From Hydractinia symbiolongicarpus (lineage: Eukaryota > Cnidaria > Hydrozoa > Anthoathecata > Hydractiniidae): a DNA stretch of 64,000 nucleotides. The translations under genes were made by a program, and so were the position numbers. The stretch lies in contig NC_079877.1 in NCBI RefSeq assembly GCF_029227915.1, positions 21,971,851 through 22,035,850 on the forward strand, given 5' to 3'. The stretch's first letter is position 1; each line of letters opens with the position of its first letter. Under the pieces are notes generated by a model that had not been told where the DNA came from, did no database searches, and saw only the letters and a program-made list of their open reading frames with translations. Shown here piece by piece: positions 10,558 to 23,000 of the stretch.

Positions 10558-13500
10558 ATGGCTGATTTGCGTATACATTATTTTAAAACTAATAAATACG
10601 GTGAGCAATTTCAGCAAGAAAAATGGCGGTATTATAATATATCTTCAGTATGTACATACAAAAATTTTGCTAAGTTATGAGATAAATTTTCAGGATTTGA
10701 TATGTGGAGAGAAACATCGTTGGTGGAAATGACAGAATGTTGTTTTTTCTGTTAACGTCTCTTATCGTAACACGCAAATGATCGAAACATGATAACGCTG
10801 TTTACTCATCCAAACTACGCACGTGTTTCTTATTTATTTAGTGAGTGTGATTACAACGCAGCTATTGCTGGAAGTAATTATGTCTTGGTATCGCGAAATT
10901 AGTTTTTGTTTAATAAGAAAACATAATTAAGAATAATCTCGTTTCCAGGTCTTCTTTTTCGCTTTCTTTCGTTAGTTCAACTCAGGTCTCTTGAATTCTT
11001 GAACCACATTAATGTCTTATATGGATGGAAGAGTTTTTTCCCAACAAAATTTAATGTCTTTTTGTTTTTGTCCAACTCCCTCTTGTCAAAAATTATGCGG
11101 AATCGATTTTCTACCATGTTGTTAAAAAGCACAGGTGTGCAGAAACATATATGATACTCTAGTGGTGTTCCTCAAAGCAGACCATGTGTTTTGTTCCATA
11201 GTAACATCCCCAGTGACATACTTCATGGCTCCAAAGAGCTTGGTTTTCGGGGTACGTAAGTCACAAATTTTTTTTTTACTTCTTTCAGGAATGACATCCT
11301 TTTTCGTCGTTTTATCGTTAATTAAATAAAATAATAAAGTCTATACTATTTTTAAACTTATTATTAACTTTTATTATCCCTCTTTTAAAAAATACAATTG
11401 TTAAGCGCATTTCCCTCTTTATACCTTGTATGCAAATTGTCAGTATTTGTTGACCTTTTTCGAATTCATGGGGCAATCTTAGAATGAAACTTTGGTGATT
11501 CCAATATCACCTTAACCCATAGTTTAATGTGAGGTAATTTTTGTTGTCTGTTTTTTTTCTACATGTTTCCACTTAAATTAGCGTGGGTTAGAAAATTATC
11601 TCATTGAAATTAACTTGCGTTAACCCACGTTAACCCATAATGGAAACCAAGCTTAAATACCCTCGCAATTGTCCAAAGCCAACTTTACCAATGTCTGTGA
11701 CTGCTTTTCTAAATATCCACAATTAATAAACTGCAGCTATAATGGTTCAATTGCTTGCGGTTTTATATTTTTTGATCGATCTTGAAGTCCCCATCCTCTT
11801 CTCTAGTTCTAAAGACATCGTTCTTAGCATTAATCACACAACCTATTTATCTTTTTTTACTCTTATTGTTAAAAACTGTTCTTAATTTGTCTTTAGAACT
11901 AAAGAAATAGAACTTTTTTTGGTCGACCTTGGTGGTCCTGATGTGTACATGAGTTCCTTTCTATATGTAGACTTTGTGGGCGTTTTTATTTTCTTCATGC
12001 TTGCTTCTGTAGGCGTTTCTATTTTCTTCATGCTTGCTTAGGTGGGCGTTTCTATTTTCTTCATACTTGCTTCTGTGGGCGTTTCTAATTTCTTCATGCT
12101 TGCTTCTGTGGGCGTTTCTACTTTCCTCATACTTGCTTCTGGTGAAGAACACGCTTCTTGTTTACCCTTCAAGTGGCCTTGCAATCATAAAAAGAAATAA
12201 GGTGTTAGAATTCCCCGCCTCCCTACTCTTATCACACGTTTTTGTTAAGTAATGAATGATACGCTCACAAATGACTTATTCAGTCGCAGTCATAAGGAAA
12301 GTACTTTAAACAGAACGATTAAATCCTTTGATGTTATATTTTTTACTTTCTAATATTTTTTCTATTTTATTTCTAGGGGAAAATAATATCGAAAGTACAG
12401 GTTTTTTGTTTGATATAAAGCAGAGATTACGACGCCTTGTGACCCTCGTAAGTCATTCTACAACGAACAGTTTTAACCAAATATATCTATATCTTTGTAT
12501 TTCATTTCTTCGTCATAATAATAAAAGCTGAAATTACGAAGTATAATTACCGTTTCAATATTAACTCAGTTTTGTAAAAGATAATTTTGCGCTGAAACGA
12601 AAATACAATTTATAAAGAAAGTGAATGTATTCGATTTAAATTTTGTTTTCTTATTTGACACAACCTAACAAAGAGTTAGTTCACTTCTCTACTTTTATAT
12701 AAAGTCGCTGTTAGCATGCTAAATAGACAGAATGTATTTCCTCATATATGTGGCAGTAATACATCAAAAGAGGTGATCATTACCAATCAAACTTTTCAAG
12801 AAATAAATTGTTAATTTGTATCAGCTAAAACAGAAATGAAAAACGGGAATTTGCCAGCCGTTAATAGAAACAATGTATTAAAGAGGAAACAGCTTGTGAG
12901 TTTTTTATTTTATTTTGTCTTAACAATTGTGTTACTAGTTCTTACGCAAACTTATACTTGCACAGCTCATTGAATTTGTATCGCAAGTAAAACACTTTTT
13001 CTTTTAATATATCACTATTTTACCTTGGGGCAGAACTGGATTAAGTCTCGTGAAGAAGGAAATCATTAACGTTGATACGTCCATAAGGATGTTAAACTGT
13101 ATTTTACTTTTACAGACTTTTACTATTTTTCGAAAGTGTGTGCTAGGCGTGAAAGGAGGAAAATCACAATTTTTATGATAACTTGAAATGTATATATATA
13201 CTGACATATATACATATATACATATACTGACTGACTGACATATACTGACTGACTGACATATACTGATGATCATATGTTTATATGACATAAACTGATAATC
13301 ATATAAATTTGATTGTGTAGATGACCTGTATGTATGATGATACGCAAATGAGTTTTTCTTAAAGATAGGACGTGGTTTATATGCAATCATATTTCTTTAT
13401 TATTGTCAGTATTGACAAAGCTAATCAACCAGTCTAAAAGTATTTCGGTCGAATGTTTGTTGAAACGATTGTTGAAACATAAAGAAAGACGTTTTATGTA

Positions 13501-13612
13501 TTTAGATAAAGTTTAAACTTTTCAGGAAAGGCACATAGACTATTTCTCCAAAAAACCTAACGACCTCTACAAGTTTACATTGTTTCTCAATGGTACGGAC
13601 ATAACTGTGTAA
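10558..13612 (+). CDS. Unrecognised gene of small exons, ends DLYKFTLFLNGTDITV
   Basis: Predicted exons: 10558-10600 (MADLRIHYFKTNKY, donor gtgagc); 11163-11251 (GVPQSRPCVLFHSNIPSDIL and HGSKELGFR, donor gtacgt); 12377-12447 (NNIESTGFLFDIKQRLRRL, acceptor tttctag, donor gtaagt); 12825-12895 (MKNGNLPAVNRNNVLKRKQL, donor gtgagt); 13526-13612 (ERHIDYFSKKPNDLYKF..., acceptor cttttcag, TAA). The 11163, 12377, 12825 and 13526 exons have strong protein character, and two junctions (11251/12377 and 12895/13526) are in phase. A link between 10600 and 11163 (perhaps the open stretch after the acceptor at 10694) and one between 12447 and 12825 are unresolved; a 13-nt microexon at about 12529 would fit by phase. 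Hydrophilic, with no signal peptide or membrane segment. Family unknown. Confidence 0.45.
11976..12140. repeat. Tandem repeat, 5 x 33 bp
   Basis: Five units of gtgggcgtttctattttctt followed by catgcttgcttct, with few substitutions. Because 33 is a multiple of three, the minus strand reads an 11-residue repeat (RSKHEENRNAH). It lies in an intron of the predicted plus-strand gene; no splice sites support the peptide, so minisatellite is the simpler reading. Confidence 0.9.
13185..13275. repeat. Mixed microsatellite (TA/CATA/CTGA)
   Basis: Runs of tatatata, acatatatacat and ctgactgactgacata alternate. The long minus-strand frame across it is an artefact of the repeat. Confidence 0.85.
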
Positions 13613-16600
13613 TTAAGCCACTGAATCGCAAAAACATTGGGATTGCCCTTTTTCGAGGTTCATTTGTAGGATAAGATTACGTGTACGCTAAAAAATAGTA
13701 TTTTCATATTTAATTGTTACTAAATGTTTTGCTGGATAAAGATATATTTTATACGTATATTCGTGAAAAATAAGTGTTCTTAGTCAAATAACTTCTTCAC
13801 TGCGCCTCCGCCAAAGGAGAAATTTTTCCTGTAAAGGAAAAAATGGCGTTTCAAAAAGAAAACGTGCCATATTTTATAGAAAAACCTGTTACTAAAGGAA
13901 ATAACGTGATTAGTCACAAAACGCCGTATTTTTCATGTGGGGAAGACATTACAAGAAACTCCTTTTTTTTCAGTTCATTTTAAAATCGGTAGCAAAATAT
14001 GACTTTAAATTAAGTTGTATTAATAATTTTTCATCCTTGTGAAGTTACCTCTTAGGTTGAAAGACTTTCAACAACATCACAGTCGTTCTTCCACCAAGGT
14101 GTATGTAGTGCATATAATCTGAGATTGTTTGGTTAGTTTACGAAAGTAGTTAAAATCATTAAATCAATATAACGAAGGGTTTTGGCAAAGTTTTATGGGC
14201 TATACGTCAGTTGATCAATTAATTATTTAGAAATGTTATGCGCATGCGTCATTGGAATGATTGTTATAAAAACACGTGATTTTTGTTGACTGTGCAAATT
14301 ATAATCTCAAGAATTTTTAAGCATGAATACATGTGTGACGTCGATGGAATCTGAAATCTCCTTTTTTTATCGAGTGATGGTAAAGACTCAAAAAAACGGA
14401 AGGAAGGGTTATGAAAAGCAAGTTAAAAGTACTGAGACATTTATCTCAGATGCTTGCATCATCCATTTTAATTAGCACAATCACCCATGTTGCGACAATT
14501 TTTTATCCACAAGATACTTCGATTTATTTAACTGTTTAGCTCTTGAATGTGTGAGAAAACAGTAGACTTTCCAGGTGGCGCAACTTCTGGATATAGAATA
14601 AGTTGTTTTAAAAATATATATATGTATTCAGTTAAAAAAAACCTCGGAGGAGAGATAAGAACAAAAACTCTATCGCTCAATCCTTTTCCCTAAAAAGATC
14701 AGTATATTGACGGTTAACAGAGGCAAAACATAAGATATTTTCTGACAGTCGAAAATTTAGAAATTTGCGTACATCAGAAATTATTCAGTGCCCTTTTCTT
14801 TATAACGGCGATACTAATTTTACATGTGGTTTGGAACAGTTCTTAAAACCAAAGGACCATTTTTCTTATAAAATCAAGAGGTCTAGACACTTTTAAACAT
14901 TTTGATGTTTATCGTAGGCTTGTTAACAGCATAGTAATTATTATCCCAATGCTATTGTCTTTGAAAAGAGGTTTGTAGCAAGGACAAGAAAAATAATGCT
15001 TTCTTAATTGGTATGTCTCAATAAGGAAATTATTTTTTTGGCGAGGAGGAACATCCCGCTAATTATTTTCTTCTTTTAGATGTTTACTGCCATCACTTTG
15101 TCACACCTTCCATTACAAGCAGCATAAAAAACTAAAAAAACACAAAGTTGTCAGATCTCTTTGGAGCTTCCTAATTTTTTTCTCTTTTCCTTTATACTGT
15201 CGTTTTTTGTTCTTCTTATTCTTCTTATTATTTATGATTATAACAGAAAAAATAATAAATTTCGAAATAAAATAATCTAATTTATCCTGAAAAGTTAATT
15301 ATGTTGGCTAACCTGATTTTCTTTGTTCCCAAAATGTTTTCCAGGGATCCGAAAGTTTAACGAGTGAGACCTGGTAACTAACTATTAACAAGTACATCTC
15401 TGTCTCGCGGAGGGTAGCCAGACCGTCGCGCGTTGATGTCCAATATTGCATGGTGTCGATAAAGAAAGAAAAGTTTTTCCTGACTTTTTTATGCCGACTT
15501 ATTTTTCTTATCTTACGAATTCTTTTGCGAAATAAAAGTCATTTAGTTATCTACTGATCATAATCGTTTTCTTTATGTATAATTTATTTTTAAAATATAT
15601 CTTTTTAATTTTGTTGAAATAACGAAATCCAAAATATAACGTCGTAACGTTGTTAAAGTTGTCTTTATAACCGTTACATAAAGGGTATATGAAAAATTGA
15701 TGAAGGCGAACCAACATTTTTTCAAAAAAGCACTTTTTTCTTGATTGCAATATTTACTTGACCTCGTTTTAGTAAACCTTGGTAACGGTTTGTCAAGATT
15801 TCAAAAACTGCCGTCGTATGTCAGTATCATTATTTTTTAGTTTTGTTGAAATTTCCACTACCACTAACATGCATATAGTGACATCAATTTTTTTGAAATG
15901 ATAGTTTAGACCGATATTGTTTAGTATTGAGCGTAAATTAGGACATTATAAAAATAGGATGACATTATAATTTTTATCATTTTGCTATCCCCAACAAAAC
16001 ACTGTTTTCGCGGTATGATTTGGGCTCAAAATTAGAACTGGTGCTATTGTGACAAAGAGTAGTCATGCAGTAACATTGTTATTAATTATCAACTAATTTC
16101 AGGCAACAATTGGTGTAAAGTAATTCGAAGAAAAAAAGTGAAACACAAACAAAAAAAGCAATCTAAAAACATGAATATCTTTTTCAGAACATTTTTTCCA
16201 GACACACCAATCAAGCATCAATTTATTTAAAAATTCGAAATTTTTGAGCAAATATTTAAAACGAGAAGTGATTTTTTTTTTTTGAAAATTACATGTACTA
16301 TTTACTAGAAAAAAGTTTTTTTTAACAAAATCAAGGACCTATAGCGAATGGTGGTTTGATTTTTGTACATTTTTTACTGGTGGGAGAAGCAAGCTTTAAT
16401 TAATAATTTAAACCCTTTTTGCCGACTAATTTCCAGATCAAAAATGACCACAAAAGTTTAAATTTAGGCTTTTTCCTTTTACTACCAAACTTCAACAAGA
16501 GAACAATGAAAACTATAAAATCAGTCAATTTTAATGATTGTACATATTTTTTTCAATGTTCGAACATTTTCTCTTCTGCTTCGTATTGAGTCGGGTTTTC

Positions 16601-17030
16601 GAACAATATTTTAATTCGTTCCTTTTTTTTCTTTTTTTTTTTTTGTAATCGTAACTGGGAGATGTAACTAATGTTTTGCTTACTTTCAGTGAGAAGAGCC
16701 TCGGCTAATAATTCATTGATAAACTACTTTTATTAATCAACTAACATTGTTATATGATTGGATGGTATTGTTGTTCTATTGTCAACTCCACGTGCATTGT
16801 TTAAGATACGGGCCGTTAATTTACCGTCATAAGTATTTACAAAAGCTACGTTCAAAGTGGTTCGTTGTTGACTTTTGGAGAAGAAAATTAAAATCCGAGT
16901 TTCATTCTATAATTATAATACATTTGTTTGTATTTAAAAAAATATTTATAGAAAGGTTGGCATATGTTGATAAAATATTATTGAATGTGATTGATTAAAC
17001 TTAATATTTAAAGACTTTTAAAACATCGCT
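13613..17030 (+). other. Gene-poor stretch before the TNF ligand gene
   Basis: AT-rich, with no convincing coding sequence. A 29-nt stretch at about 15345-15373 has acceptor- and donor-like ends (ttttccag / gtaact) but no partner. The 83-codon frame at 16747-16998 has hydrophobic, Lys/Ile-rich composition typical of AT-rich chance ORFs. The promoter and 5' UTR of the TNF ligand gene should be at the right end. Confidence 0.45.
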
Positions 17031-17038
17031 AAGGTGAA

Positions 17039-20000
17039 ATGGCCTCGTGTGAGAGGTCCCAACAGAAGACAACGATAGCCAAGAAGTCAAATTCGGAGGT
17101 AACCTTAGATGGAGCCACATCTTGCAAGTGTAATTGGAAAAAATATTTGTTGATTCAAGGATTATTCAACATCATATGTATAGTGCTTATTATTATACTT
17201 TTTGTGTTAATGGATAATTTAAAATCAAGTGTTAAATTATTGTCTTCACGAAGGACTAAAAGTGTGTTAGAAAACCCTTCAACAGATTATATCATTGGAA
17301 ACAAAAATAATTTACCTAACCCAACAATGTCAACTACCCAAAATCCAGTAACTCAAAAACATATTGATACAACACCAAAAAGGCCAAGACTACTGGAAGT
17401 TCTGGAAGTACTTGACGATCATGATGTCACGGTAAGTCTTAACCAAGGTGTAGCTAGTAGCTAACTAAAACATTACTTTTAATGACAAAGTGACATATAT
17501 AGGGTGTTTTTGAATTACTTTTAAATTGATTTTGCTTTACTACGGTGTCTACTGCTCTTGAAAAAAAGAACAAGAAAAGTAATCTTACTGGCAACATTCC
17601 TTTAATGACATTTGCAAAGCCATATCTTACCTGCTTTTTATATATAATAAAACTAAGGCAGACTTAACAAAAACGTGCAACTGATTTGCATAACAACATT
17701 TTATTGGTTGCTTTTTTATTATTGTTTGTTTACTTATGCAGGAAAGACCAATCCATCAAAGCAGCCCAATTCCTATGTTGAATATTGACCATATCATGCT
17801 ATCAAATAATACGAACTGTACTTGTATAGGTAAGTTTCGATTGAATTAACAAATGGAATTTAGGTGCTTCATTCACACTGTATATACAACAACCAAATTC
17901 AGGCATTATTAAGTCAAACTCAAGTCAAGTCAAATCTGTTTTTACAAACCTACGTAAATGATTGTAAAATACAAAAGTGATTTCTCACTATGATCCTTGT
18001 TTTAATTTCCACTTGGCAAATTTTTTTCTTGTGACATACAGGAGCAGACAATTGAAAACAAAGCAAAAAATAATAACAAAAAGGGGTATGCAGTAATGAA
18101 GCTGCAATTGCTAATTCACATTCTGATATATAATTAATACATGTTCAATAAACAAGCTTTTTAATAGCTTAAGGTTTTTTCCAACAAATATTTTTGGCTG
18201 GTGAGAAACGATACACACCAGGTACATTTTGTAGAAAAAAATATGCAAGTTAAAAATACTGATACACAAGAGTAATTTCAATGATCCATTTTATTTAAAA
18301 GACTGAATAGAAAGTCTAATAACATAGACTAAAGTTTTTAGCATAATTTTTATCATTTACAGGGGAAAAATTGGGTAGACTTAATGGTTTCTGGTATAAA
18401 GCCCAGAATAAAACAAAGAAATACTTTGCAGGAGGAGATAGAGTTGATGCAGAGAAATTTGAGTTTAGAACCAACACAACTTAGATAGTCTAGGTTTGCT
18501 TAATTATTTTGTGATTTGTATCAAAAGTTTCTTTTGTGGTTTCTTAAAAATGAAGGACTATTTATCAAGAATATATCAAGCATTAGGCTTGCAAGTGTCA
18601 TCAAGGAAACCCAGCATAATTTTTCTTAACCACCGGGAAATCGGGATAGTTGAGGTGGAAAAAACTAGGCTGCGTTGCAAACAAATTTGCTGTAGTCAGA
18701 CTACTGACCATGATTTTGGCTATTTTTACTGTTCTTTACTCAGACAATCATTATCAGGAAATTCTTTGTTTTAAGCGCAAATGGCCTTATTTACCCAAAC
18801 AAATATAAATAATTCTCATATTTTTTAGATCCTGCTGGCTAAGTTCTCATTGGTTGATTTTGATTTGGGTTTGCTCTAAGAAATTATTTTGTTCAATTGT
18901 TGATTTGAATTTTAGGGGTTTGCTTTGACACATTGGTTTCATCTTTCGTATGAGAGAAACTGAATTTTTATGTCCTTTAAGAAAGCTTATAATTAACTAG
19001 GCTAGTATAATTATTGCTTTTTCTAAATAGTGTATCATAATATTAGGCAGTGCATAACCTCTAGCTTCCCAAATGTTTTCTATTTTTTTGAGTTAAGTTT
19101 AATAATTGTAGAGCTCATAATACTGGGTTTAAGTTAAAAGCTTTTAAAATTGAGAATATGTGTAGTCTACTGGTTGATGCAGTAATTATAAATTATTCAA
19201 ATTTTCGTATATCAATAAGGTTTTGTAACAAAACATGGTAAAATATTTTCATTTAAACAGCTTTTTAAATAAGACATGCACAAGTAAAACGAACAAAATA
19301 TAAAATGGTGTGAGTTTTATGATGTCTTTCTTAACAAACAAATTTTTATATTTTTTGACCAGGTTTTTTGTAGAAAGGGCTTAATTTAAGGGTACAACGA
19401 AAGTATATTTTTGATTTTTTTATAGATCTTTTTATTGCACAGAGTGGAAGGTATAGTGTAGAATAAGTTTATTTTGTATACATCTGACAGTAATACTAGC
19501 TGGAAGATTATAATGTCTTATATTCTAGCTTAGTTGATAAAGAAGCTTGTAGTATTATAGAGATATGCTAAAAGAAACTGATTAAACACTGTACTTTTTT
19601 GTCCATAGGAGGCAATTCAATTATTCGATAGTGTGAAAAAGTCATCAATTGTTGTGTATTTTATAAATTAGCATTTTGTTAGAATACTGATGTAAACTTG
19701 ACATTTGTGTGCAACTTATTCGAGCGATTATGGTATCTACAGGCAGGAAGATTGTTTTTTATATTAATTAATAATATGACAAGGCTCTTCTAAAACCATA
19801 ACATAATCATTCATTTGGAAGTCTGTAAAAGTAAACAACACCATAAAACAAATTTTGGATCTTTTTTGGACTTTCCAAGCTCACTATTTTTTTTAAACAT
19901 TTTTGTGTAAAATTATTTATTCTAGATAGGCTTTCATGGTAAATAAACTTTTGTTAGTGGTAAATTTAATTTTATCTCTTTATAATGTCATCGCTGCTAA

Positions 20001-23000
20001 TCACATTAGCACTGAAGCAATTTAAAAGTTTAATAACTTTGACCAGTGTTTGTAATTTTCTCCTAATTCATTTATGAGATGACAGATAATTTTCTACCAA
20101 TGCATTATAATTCCTTTCAGTATTAGGGTCACCGCACACTGTGTTAAATATGTATATATCGCATAAACTATAGTTCTACATATAAATTATAGTATTACAG
20201 GGAAGTGTGGATATGCACCTTTCTCCTAAAAACATGTGAGAAAATGTATCTTAATTACACAACAACAAATTAGTTACTTTGATGCTACATCACAGCATTG
20301 ATAAATCAAATTGATTTCAATGTTTTTTTAATAAATTACTGAAGCTATTGCATTGCACATTTAAGTTTAAGACCAAATAACTTAGAAACATGTTGAAGTA
20401 ACTGAAGCATCCTGTGTGTGTAACTAAGTACCAGCAGGGACTAATTTTCTACACTTTGATCAATACTTTGTTTCGGAACAGGAGACAGGTTAATGATGCC
20501 ATCAAAAACTTTAAAAATCAATATCCGTTTGTCAAAAGTAGACTATCCTATACAATTTCTTAACACAGGGTAAAAAATATCCTAAAATTGTGTATTGTCA
20601 GGTGCTTGCGGACGTCATCTAAATTTAAGTGACGGTCCTTTTCCATTGTTCTTCTGCCAAAGGGGATTATCTTGCTGTGTTTGGGTTATAGTGCAACTAA
20701 ATTTCAATGATCAAATGAAACAGATTTTTTTCCTAAATTTGTTTATGGACACTCTTTACAAGAACACACATAAACTGTATGAACAAGAATTCTTTTACAA
20801 AACTACATCTTTCCTAACAGTATTTGGACATGCTCAAAAATGCCCATTTTTGTTTTTTTGTGATAAATTTATCGATTTTTGTTTAATCATTTTGAAAATT
20901 TTAGAAAATATAGCATTGCACATTTGAAATCAATTGTTACCATAGTATCAGCCGAAAAGTTATCAGAAACAGAAATATGGTAAAAATATCACATTGTGAC
21001 TTTCTTACCTTATTTCTTGGGATCAGTTAGTAAAATTATCCAACATAATAGTGCAGATCATATCAGTAATATATTAGAGAAAATTCTTTTCAGGGCAGTA
21101 AGTTCACATACTTCGTGACAAAATAATGATAACTTTATCACATATATCAAAAAAGGTACCAATATACCAATAAGTCCATTATAAATCCATATAACAAAAA
21201 CTTAATGGTTTAAATACTTATATCATGTACAGTAATTGTTTTTTAGTTAAAATTGATAATTTAGTATTCAAAACCAGAAAAAGGGTAAATTTTCACATTT
21301 TTTGGTAATTTTTTATTAATTTCTCAAGTTTGTGACAAGTAACCCTTTTTCTTCCCTTGAGTGCTGTCTTCTCACTAAAATTCAGTTACCTTGAGCAGTT
21401 ATTTTTTATAAACCCATCTTGAACAAAAATGGGTTCCATTTTAACCAGTAATCATCCATATTTGTTTTTTAATTATAAAGTAGCTTATTTTAAGAAATAT
21501 TTTATATCAGTTGAGTTTTTTATCAATTTTTGTTCATGAATGAAATTTCTGAGTCTAATTTGTTTATTATAGAATTATTATTCAACTTCAGTATTTCTTT
21601 AAATTTTCCCATATGTTTTGGCATATTATACAGTGGAGAGGTAAAAATTCTAAGAAAAGAAGTGTGATATTTTTATCATTTTTGTGATTTTTTAGAATTT
21701 TTTTAGCGCAATAAGGATCATAATGTTATAATTTATCCTCAAGTTGAAAATTATGGCTGAAAACCAACTTCAAAAGGTGTTATAAAAATTTTATCCTTTT
21801 GACTTTTAAGGGGTGTGATTTTTTTATCCTTTTTTTGTCCACAGGCGTTTTGGCTATATCTTTGTGAATAATTGACCTAAAAAGATTTAAAATATATGTC
21901 CTGATAGCGTAATAATTTTTCTTTAAATATTACAAAAAGTAATGGTGAAATTTTATAGTACTTGCAAACCAGAGATAAAAAACTCACAAGAATAAAAATG
22001 TCCAATTTTAGGCAAATTTCTGCCACCTATTTTTGAACATGTCCATTTCACCTTTTTCGGAGTTGAAATTGATGTAAGTAACTTTGACTTATCTTTTTAA
22101 TTTTGCACTATGTATATTTTTTGTGGTCAAATAATACTTATAAATTAATTTTTGTTTTAGTAAAGGGTCATATCACGTGTTTTACTGATAAAGTGAAACG
22201 ATTTGATAATCAAATATGGTGACAAAAATGTTATAGATAAATAGATAAATAGATGTGCATATTTTACATGGCTAGCCTCACAAATATCGAGGGATATACC
22301 CTGTCTATTATTTCCAGGAGGGGCCATGGCTTAGATGGAGAGTGCTAGAGTATTTATTGCTTATTTTTGAGCTACGCAGACCCAATTACGGCCCCCTCTA
22401 CTAGACAACTCCCGGCAACATCCAACGGCCCACACAGTGTGCCATCTCCTCAATTTCCCTCACATGGCATGGGTTAACCCATGTTGAATCGCTGTCAAGA
22501 GGAATCGAACCCCGATCTCCCGCACAAAGTAGGAGATCTATAACCACTAATCTACGGCACCACATAACGTGTAAATCTATGTTGTGATAGGTGTAGTAGC
22601 CAATTGGACAAAATTTAACCTTAAAACATTTGAAACCTTCCCTGTAGACAACTTACCAGAGATGCCTGTACTGACAACGGATGTATTAGTTACCATGCAG
22701 GAAGAGTAATGTTTATTTTTCACTTTTGTGATGACGCATCAGTTTCTGACCAACTTTTTTGCAAGATTGTCCAATTAAGTTTGTTATAAAGACATTCTGC
22801 AATAAAATTAGACTCTTTAGTCTGTTTTTTGTTTAATAGTAAGAATACAAAGGGTAGCAATTCTTACTTGGAAATATGAACTTCTGTCATTGATAAAGGA
22901 CACATGAGTATTAAACCTTTTTTTCACGAAGTTTTTAAACCATTTTGTGAAAATAAAATATCATTAATGTTTTATGGTAACTTTTACATGTTTTCTTTAC

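Noticed and set aside
11961-12152. 11-residue repeat protein RSKHEENRNAH
   Set aside because: 33-bp minisatellite within a predicted intron; in-frame only because 33 is divisible by three.
13004-13390. 128-aa minus ORF with YMSVYIYIS
   Set aside because: Lies across a TA/CTGA microsatellite; AT-rich composition and no splice support.
20595-20927. 110-aa ORF in the TNF ligand intron
   Set aside because: Overlaps a degraded dispersed repeat; no acceptor or donor, Phe/Leu/Lys composition typical of AT-rich chance frames.
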